Assembly (NCBI GenBank): GCA_964402955.1
Contig: CAYOEZ010000137.1
Location: forward strand, 1 to 13,056
From: CAYOEZ01 sp964402955
GTDB lineage: Bacteria > Chloroflexota > DTOL01 > DAOUCN01
Length of the DNA stretch: 13,056 nucleotides
Direction of reading: 5' to 3'
Shown: positions 1-6,900 of the stretch, piece by piece
Layout: every line of letters begins with the position of its first letter
How positions within the stretch are numbered: the stretch's first letter is position 1
Made by a program: the position numbers and the translations under genes
Notes under the pieces: model-generated
What the model was told of the DNA's origin: nothing
The model's input: the letters and a program-made list of their open reading frames with translations, nothing else
Database searches by the model: none

Positions 1-2
1 GG

Positions 3-3000
3 GCTGATCCCGTTCTGTATCAGTCGCAACGCTCCATTCCAGGCAGCTATAAGTTCGATACCCAGCCTGGCATCTACGCGGTTGAGCTACGCTTTGCGGA
101 GATTTATGACAAGTGCTCCTCGTGTCGCAATTTCAACGTCAAGATCGCCGGCGTGCAACTGCTCACCAATTTCGACCCCATGAAGTACGTCGGCCGGCTA
201 CGGCCGCTCAATACCACCTTCCTGGTCAGGCTTACGGGTACTCAGTTGGTCGTCGAGTTCACGGGCACAGCGCCGATCATCAACGCTATTCGCGTCACAA
301 GCCAGAACGGCCAGCCGCCGCGTAACGAGGTGCGTATCAACACGGGGGGGTTCGACTACACCGATAGCGCTGGCAAGGTGTGGGTCTCAGACCAGGCGTA
401 CGCTCAAGGCCTGCAAGGCTACGTGGGCGGGCAGAGCTATGCCGTCACGCGCGCGATCACCGGCACAGCCGACCAGCCGCTCTATCAGAACAATCGCTAC
501 AGCATGAGCGGCTACACGTTCGATCTCGCCAATGGCCTATACCGTGTTGACATGCTCTTTGCTGAGCTCTACGACCAGGTGCGGGCGCCGGGCGGGCGCG
601 TCTTCGACATCTGGATGCAGGGCACGAAGGTCATGGCGAACACCGACGTCGTCTTGCTCGCCGGTGGACAGTACCGTGCGGTTACTCAGACCTTCACGAC
701 CAATGTCATCAGTTCTACGCTTGTGATCACCTTCACCAAGAAAGCATCGTCTCCCAATCCTGCCATCATCAACGCCATTGCCATTCGTACCCTAGACCTG
801 GATGCGCCTGGTCCGTGGGCCAATTTCGGACCCACCGGCTGGCAGACGACCACCCGTAGCCCCGCGGCGCACATCGAGATTCAGGATGCCATGTCCGGGC
901 TGAATGTGTCCTCGGCTCAGTATGCCTACTCTACAAACGGCGGCGTCAGCTATTCTGGCTGGCTGCCGGCATCGTTGAGCGGGACAAATGGCTCCACGAG
1001 TACCCAGACACTCTCCGTCGGTGCGGTGCCGTTCAACCAGGACTCGGCAACACAGAACATGGTGAAGTTCCGCGTCAGTGATGTCAGCGGCAATCAGAGT
1101 GAGAGTATTCCTTACCTGATGCGGATTGATACGACGCCGCCCTCCTCCGCCGTGACCTCGCCGGCGCAGGGGGGCATGGTCACCGGTTCGTCGTTCACGA
1201 TTCAGGGCACGGCCAACGACCCCGTCTCGGGTGTGCAGCTTGTTGAGGTTTCCACAGACGACGGCGGGCACTGGAGTACCGCGACGGGGACGACCAGTTG
1301 GAGCTATAACTGGAGCATCCCTGGCGATGGTGTCTACTCTATCCGCTCGCGAGCGCGCGACGTGGTTGGCCTGGTCGAGACGCCCGCTCCTGCTGTCATG
1401 GTGACCGTGGACAGCATTGCACCCGTGACGTTCATCCGCACTCCGCTCAGCGGACAGGTCATCAGCGCCACAACTTTTCTGATCACCGGCACGGCGTACG
1501 ATGCGACCGCTGGCGTCAAGCGCGTTGAGCTTTCTATCGACGGCGGGACAAGCTGGATCACAACCACAGGCACGACGGCTTGGTCGTACAACTGGGCGCC
1601 GGCGGGGCAAGGGAACTACTCGATTAGAGCGCGCGCTGTCGACCGTGCGGGCAATGTCGATAGCCCGGGCACGGCTGTCATGGTTGCCGTTGACCGTGTT
1701 GCCCCATCCTCGAGCATCACTGACCCTGCGCCCGACCGCGCTGTGCGCGGCTCGTCATACACGATCAGCGGGACGGCGTCCGATGGCGCCAGCGGCTCGG
1801 GCCTCGATCTGCTGGAAGTCAACATCGACGGCGGGGTATGGAACGCGGCGTCGGGCCTTGCCACGTGGTTATATCTGTGGGATCCGCTGCCGCCAGACGG
1901 ACCTCATAGCGTGCAAAGCCGGGCGCGTGACCGCGCCGGCAACGTGCAAACGCTGCCGTTCAGCACGACCATCATCGTCGACAATACCCCGCCCGCTTCT
2001 GATGCGCTTCTGATTGGGACGGCCGGTGACAACGGATGGTATAACTCCATCGTGACCGTGCAGATCGTGGCGTCGGATGCGACGTCGGCGGTGCGGGCGA
2101 TCTACAGCAAACTCGACGCCGGCGCCTGGATCACCTACAGCGCGCCGCTTCTGGTCGGCGATGGCAGTCATACCGTGTCGTTCTATGCCATGGACCAGGC
2201 AGGTAATACTGATTCTATCCATAGCCGGTCGATTCTCGTGGACACCGTAGCGCCCACCACGACGCATACCCTGTCGGCGACGCTGGGCAGCGATGGGTGG
2301 TATCGTAGCCCGGTCGTTGTCACGCTATCTCCTGTCGATGCGACATCTGGCGTGCGGAACACATTGTATTCACTCGACGGCGGGCCATGGGTAGTCTACA
2401 CCTCGCCGCTCGCTATTGCGACGCAAGGCCCACATGGTCTGCTCTACCGCTCGGTCGATGTGGCGGGCAACACGGAGACCGTGCGCGGCCTCTCGCTGCA
2501 AACCGATACTGTTGCGCCAACAGCGACGATCACATCCCCCTCAGCCGGTCAGGTCGTCAGGGCAACGTCCTTGACCATCCAGGGAACGGCGACGGACGGT
2601 AACAATAGTTCAGGTGTGATCAACGTTGAGATCAGCATCAACGGTAGTGTGTGGATTCCCGTCCTGGGCACGACGTCATGGACGTACCCCTGGACGCCGC
2701 CCGGTCCCGGCATCCATAACATGCGCGTGCGCGCCACTGACCGTGCTGGCAATGTCCAGAGCAGTGATTCCGGCATCTACATTACGGTCGATAACGCGGC
2801 CCCCACATCGAGTATCCTGTCTCCCTACAACGGGCAGATCGTGCCTGGCCCAACGCTGCTGATCACGGGCACGTCATCCGACATCTTCTCGACCGTGACA
2901 AAGGTGGAGGTCTCGACCAATGGCGGATCAAGCTGGGCGCAGGCGACCCTGAGTGGCGGCGGCGCATGGCTGTACAACTGGGTCATCCCCAGTGACGGCA

Positions 3001-3743
3001 TCTACAGTCTTCGTTCGCGTGCGACCGATCAGGCCGGCAACGTTGAGACACCGCTGGCCAGCGTGAGCGTGCACGTCGATAGCATTGCGCCTGTCTCTCT
3101 GATCAGCAGCCCGATGGACGGGACGTACCTGCGCGGCGCGTCCTACATGATTACCGGCACAGCCAACGACATCGGCTCAGGCGTGCGGCGGGTTGAGGTC
3201 AGCATCGACAGTGGCCCCTGGAGACTGGCAGATGGCGCCGATTTCTGGTCCTATGGTTGGTCGCCCCTGGCCGACGACGGCCCTCACGCGATTCGCAGCC
3301 GGGCGACTGACAGCGCCGGCAATATCGAGATCCCGGGCGCGGGCGTATCTGTCATCGTTGACAACGGCAAGCCCGTGTCGTCCATCACTCTGCCGATCAA
3401 CGGGCAGGTCATAACCAGCCCCGTGCTCTTCATCTCTGGCACATCGTTCGATGCCGTCGCCGGAGTGAAGCGGGTGGACGTCAGCTTCCAGCGCAATCGG
3501 GATGGCTTCTACTGGAACGGCGCAGACTGGACCGCTGCTGAAACGTGGTTAGCGACGGATGGCTCGGTCGCCGAGTGGAACTACTTGTGGACTGCCTTGC
3601 CCAAGGTCATGATGATCAACATCCGCTCGCGTGCAACCGACAACATGGGCAATATGGAGACCCCGGGGGCAGGCGTCACCATCAACATCCAGCGGGGCTT
3701 CAGGGTCGTGATGCCCATCATCATTAACGACTTTGACCAGTAG
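3..3743 (+). CDS. Giant secreted malectin / Ig-like repeat protein, 5' partial
   Basis: The frame is open back to the window edge and codes for malectin sequence (VLYQSQR, ELRFAEIYD) from the first codon, so the GTG at 153 is internal and the true start lies outside. 1246 residues are visible. Domains: partial malectin 1-109 (with a CSSC pair), malectin 110-264 (NTGG, GGQSYAVTRAI, FAELYDQ, RVFDI), divergent beta-sandwich 265-380, Ig-like repeats at 381, 476, 570, 841, 936, 1032 and 1126, and two OmpL47-type repeats at 667 and 752. Each Ig repeat carries an IxGTAxD start, a VEVSxDGG core, a WSYNW-like strand, RSRAxDxAGN, and a VDxxAP ending. The tail is FRVVMPIIINDFDQ. No catalytic domain is visible. 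Malectin binds glycans and Ig-like stacks act as stalks, so an adhesin or the non-catalytic end of a larger surface enzyme is inferred. It converges on the gene at 3962. Confidence 0.9.
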   Translation, partial: ADPVLYQSQRSIPGSYKFDTQPGIYAVELRFAEIYDKCSSCRNFNVKIAGVQLLTNFDPMKYVGRLRPLNTTFLVRLTGTQLVVEFTGTAPIINAIRVTSQNGQPPRNEVRINTGGFDYTDSAGKVWVSDQAYAQGLQGYVGGQSYAVTRAITGTADQPLYQNNRYSMSGYTFDLANGLYRVDMLFAELYDQVRAPGGRVFDIWMQGTKVMANTDVVLLAGGQYRAVTQTFTTNVISSTLVITFTKKASSPNPAIINAIAIRTLDLDAPGPWANFGPTGWQTTTRSPAAHIEIQDAMSGLNVSSAQYAYSTNGGVSYSGWLPASLSGTNGSTSTQTLSVGAVPFNQDSATQNMVKFRVSDVSGNQSESIPYLMRIDTTPPSSAVTSPAQGGMVTGSSFTIQGTANDPVSGVQLVEVSTDDGGHWSTATGTTSWSYNWSIPGDGVYSIRSRARDVVGLVETPAPAVMVTVDSIAPVTFIRTPLSGQVISATTFLITGTAYDATAGVKRVELSIDGGTSWITTTGTTAWSYNWAPAGQGNYSIRARAVDRAGNVDSPGTAVMVAVDRVAPSSSITDPAPDRAVRGSSYTISGTASDGASGSGLDLLEVNIDGGVWNAASGLATWLYLWDPLPPDGPHSVQSRARDRAGNVQTLPFSTTIIVDNTPPASDALLIGTAGDNGWYNSIVTVQIVASDATSAVRAIYSKLDAGAWITYSAPLLVGDGSHTVSFYAMDQAGNTDSIHSRSILVDTVAPTTTHTLSATLGSDGWYRSPVVVTLSPVDATSGVRNTLYSLDGGPWVVYTSPLAIATQGPHGLLYRSVDVAGNTETVRGLSLQTDTVAPTATITSPSAGQVVRATSLTIQGTATDGNNSSGVINVEISINGSVWIPVLGTTSWTYPWTPPGPGIHNMRVRATDRAGNVQSSDSGIYITVDNAAPTSSILSPYNGQIVPGPTLLITGTSSDIFSTVTKVEVSTNGGSSWAQATLSGGGAWLYNWVIPSDGIYSLRSRATDQAGNVETPLASVSVHVDSIAPVSLISSPMDGTYLRGASYMITGTANDIGSGVRRVEVSIDSGPWRLADGADFWSYGWSPLADDGPHAIRSRATDSAGNIEIPGAGVSVIVDNGKPVSSITLPINGQVITSPVLFISGTSFDAVAGVKRVDVSFQRNRDGFYWNGADWTAAETWLATDGSVAEWNYLWTALPKVMMINIRSRATDNMGNMETPGAGVTINIQRGFRVVMPIIINDFDQ
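1143..3692 (+). repeat. Tandem Ig-like repeats, interrupted by two OmpL47-type repeats
   Basis: Seven protein repeats of about 95 residues begin at 1143, 1428, 1710, 2523, 2808, 3096 and 3378. Between the third and fourth lie two repeats of another kind (2001 and 2256, about 85-89 residues) marked by DNGWY or SDGWY, a VDATSGV-like stretch, a YSLDGGPW-like core and a DQAGNT-like end. The last Ig copy carries an extra segment of roughly 15-20 residues (RDGFYWNGADW) in its central loop. Repeats diverge at the DNA level, so the array is old rather than freshly amplified. Boundaries are by eye. Confidence 0.85.
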
Positions 3744-3749
3744 GTAGGG

Positions 3750-3871
3750 CTGTCATTCTGAGGAGCGATGTGTGCGACGAAGAATCTCAGCATGCGCCAT
3801 CCGAGATGCTTCGGTCGCAGAGCGCGCTCCCTCCCTGGCCTGCCAAAGCGCCAGGGCAGGCAGCATGACAG
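3750..3871. repeat. Imperfect palindromic intergenic repeat
   Basis: The ends CTGTCATTCTG (3750-3760) and CAGCATGACAG (3861-3871) are inverted copies with one mismatch. Inside, the arm reading GAGCG...TGCGACGAAGAATCTC pairs with a right arm whose complement reads GAGCG...TGCGACCGAAGCATCTC, so a long nested hairpin can form. A second small stem (CCTGCC with GGCAGG, around 3839-3860) sits in the right part. The 'TGTCATTCTGAG...GAAGAATCTC' wording matches a family of short dispersed palindromes I recall from many Chloroflexota and some other genomes. It looks like a miniature non-coding repeat with no transposase. No clear target duplication is visible. Confidence 0.75.
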
Positions 3872-3905
3872 CACGCGAATGTGGCTTTGTCAAATTAATG
3901 ATAAA

Positions 3906-3942
3906 GCGGCTTGTGCGAGATGCGACATCTCGCACAAGCCGC
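3906..3942. terminator. Bidirectional terminator hairpin
   Basis: A perfect 17-bp stem (GCGGCTTGTGCGAGATG with its complement) encloses a 3-nt CGA loop. It lies 163 bp after the plus-strand stop and 19 bp after the minus-strand stop. On the minus strand the stem is followed by a T-rich run (TTTATCATTAATTT); on the plus strand only by TATTGTTAT. It therefore fits the minus-strand gene best and may also stop plus-strand transcripts. Confidence 0.8.
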
Positions 3943-3961
3943 TATTGTTATGGATGGCGGG

Positions 3962-6900
3962 CTATGGCACAGACCGCACCCGGATGGCGCTGATCTTGGT
4001 TGGTCCGACGATGGCGACGAAGCCGATGTTCAACTGGTCATCGCTCACGGTCACCGTGAACGTGCGGTCATACGCTGTATTTTGCCCGACCTGCGCATAC
4101 AGGTCAAGCCTGTCGATCACGGTTGTTCCCTCCAGCGTGACGCTGAAGATGCGCTGCAGTGATTTCCAGGCGTAGATCTCGGCGAACTTGAGTGTGACCT
4201 CGTACGTTCCCGCCGGCGTATCGAAGCGATACTCGCTCAGGTCGAAGCGCTCCGACTGGTAGAGGACGGGGTCCGTTGTACCCGCGATTGGGTCTGTACC
4301 CACCCATGCGGTGCCGCCCACAAACCCCCAACCGCCGGGCGTCCAGACGCGGTCGGCCTGCCAGACAACGCCGTTTGCCGCAACATACTGCGCGCCGCCG
4401 CTGTTGACGGCTATGTCATAGGGTGGGATCGGCGTTGCCGTGGCGGTGGCTGTGGCGGTGGCCGTTGCCGTCGCCGTTGGCGTGTTCGTGAATGTCGGCG
4501 TCGGCGTCATGGTTGCTGTGTTGCTGGGGGTAGGCGTCGGCGTCAGTGTCGGCGTTTCTGTCGCGGTCGCTGTGGCTGTTGGCGTCGGCGGAGGAACCTG
4601 GGCAACCACCAACGCGTTGACTTTGGCGGCATTGGTAACTGAGACAAAGTCAATGTTGAGCTGTCCGTCATTCACATCGACCATGATGGTCAGATCGACG
4701 GCGGCGTAGCGCGCGCCGGCCAGACGGATAACGTCAACTTTGGGGAAGACCGTCTTGTTCTCGATCTTGATGTCGAAGACACGCCCGTTGACGCTGGAGA
4801 CGTATAGCTCCGCCAGCTTGAACGTGACCTGGTAACGGCCATTGGGCACGTCGAAGCGGTAGCCGTTGAGGTTGAAGCGCTCATCCTGGTAGAGCGCTTG
4901 GTCGGCTGTGCCGGCGATAGCGCGCGTGACAGCATAGGACTGCCCGCCAACATATCCCCAACTTCCGGGTTTGTATGGCTGGTCGGCCTGCCAGAGCTGC
5001 CCGCTGCCATCGCTATACTGCCCGCCGCCCGCGTTGACGCGCCAGGCGACTGTGTCGGGCGAGATACTCGTCGGCGTGGGCGTCGCCGTGACGGCGGCCG
5101 AGGCTGTTGGCGATGCGGTTGGCGTTGTCGTTGCAGCCGGAGTGGTCGTCCCGGTCGCCGTGGCCATGGCGCCGCTGGGCGTTGCGGTCGGGGTGACAAC
5201 TGATAGCGCCACAACCTCCAGAGCGTTGACTTTGGCCGCGTTGATGGCGACGACGAAGTCGATATTGAGCTGGCCGTCGTTGACATCGACCGTTGTGGTG
5301 AGATCGACGGCGGCGTAGCGCGCGCCGGCCAGACGCACAACGTCCACATTGGGGAAGACGGTCTGATTCTCCAGCTTGATGCTGAAGATGCGCCCGTTCA
5401 TGCTTGAGACATACAACTCGGCCAGCTTGAACGTGATCTGGTAACGGCCATTGGGCACGTCGAAGCGGTAGCCGTTGAGGTTGAAGCGCTCATCCTGGTA
5501 GAGCGCTTGGTCGGCTGTGCCGGCGATAGCGCGCGTGACAGCATAGGACTGCCCACCCAGGTAGCCCCAACTGCCGGGCTTGTACGCCTGGTCGGCCTGC
5601 CAGATGCGCCCGCCGGCATCGCTGTACTGCCCGCCGCCTGAGTTGACGCGCACCAGGTAGACCGGCGACGGCGTTGCTGTTGCAGTCGGCGTCGGGGTCA
5701 GCGTTATGGTTGGCGTCGCTGTTGGCGTCGCTGTCCATGTGGCTGTACTCGTCGGCGTGAATGTTGCGGTCTGCGTCGCCGTTGTCGTTGGCGTTAACGT
5801 AGGCGCCGCCGTTTGTGTCACGGTTGCCGTTGCAGTTCTGGTGGCGGTTCTTGTCGGTGTATTGGTTGGCGCTGCTGTCGCTGTCTGCGTGGCTGTTGAC
5901 GTCTGTGTTGGCGTGCGCGTGGCCGCACAGTGGCTGGTTTGGGTGAATGTGTCGACGAGCGTGCCATCGATGGCTTGGAATTCGTAGGTCATGCTGTCGC
6001 GAGTGGCCGTGACAAACATGGCGCCGAAGTTGTTGTTGTAGCGCACCTGGCTGCCGGCCACGGGTGTGCCGAAGTTGTAGCGGCTTGAGCCGCCCAGGCC
6101 GTTGACGAAGTAAGGAATGCCATCGACAGTGATGCGCTCATAGGTGTGTTCGTGGCCTGCCAGCACGGCATCGGCGCCCCAGGCGGCGAAGGGCCATTGC
6201 ATATACGGCGACGAGCCGTGGAAGGCGCCCGACGAGAACGGCGCGATGTGGAAAACGACGATGTTGAAGCAGGATGTGGAGGCGGCCAACCCGTTGCGCA
6301 ACCACGTGCCCTGAACAGACGTTGGCGTTAGTCCGTCTGGCTCGGCGATACTATTGATAATGAACAAGTGCACAGAACCGAAGACGATATCGTAATAGCG
6401 CTCGTTGCCGGGCAGAGTAAAGTAATCAAGGTACGGAGCCAGCCCGCCTGTGCGGTCGTGGTTACCGATCGACGGGAAGAAGCGGTTGACTGTGCCGCCC
6501 GGCCCATAGCTGCCCCGATAGGGGTAGATGTACTGGCGGTAGTACTGCCCGATGTTGGCGTCGATGGTTGAGGCTGCGCCATCGGGGTAGTTGTTGTCGC
6601 CCGTGGTCGTGACGAAGTCGGGGTTCCAACTCTTCACCATGTTGGCGACGGCTTCCTCGTACTTTGACGCCAGGCCATAATCGCCGATCACGGCAAAGCG
6701 GACGGCAGACGGTGTACTGGTGGGCGTGCCGGTTGCGGTCCGTGTGGGTGTGGGCGTCCAGGTTGGCGTGCGCGTCGGCAGCGTGCCTGTTGCGGTTGCC
6801 ACAGGCGTCGCGGCGACGCCACTGACGTGGATGGCGCTGATCTTGGGCAAGCTGGCGATCGGCGTGAACTCTATCGTGACCTGGCCGTCGGTGATCGGCC

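Larger units (their letters stand above)
3744..3961. other. Convergent intergenic region
   Basis: The gap between the two convergent stop codons holds no credible gene. It contains an imperfect palindromic repeat (3750-3871) and a perfect hairpin (3906-3942). Short open frames here start inside the repeat or run into the antisense of the minus-strand gene and have no recognisable protein content. Confidence 0.8.

Noticed and set aside
153..155. GTG at 153 as the start of the giant plus-strand protein
   Set aside because: Upstream codons to the window edge continue a malectin domain in the same frame, so this is an internal Val.
792..1610. Minus-strand open frame (272 residues)
   Set aside because: It is antisense to the malectin/Ig-like repeats, rich in Arg, Ala and Gly, without a domain or ribosome site.
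3768..4175. Plus-strand frame in the convergent gap
   Set aside because: It starts inside the palindromic repeat, crosses the terminator hairpin and continues antisense to the minus-strand gene.
4440..4709. Plus-strand Val-Ala/Val-Gly repeat protein (and the similar frame at 5706-5987)
   Set aside because: This is the mirror image of Thr-Ala/Thr-Pro linker codons on the minus strand, not a real elastin-like protein.
4690..5349. Second minus-strand frame (219 residues) with internal repeats
   Set aside because: It overlaps malectins 2 and 3 out of frame, and its repeats simply copy the DNA duplication.
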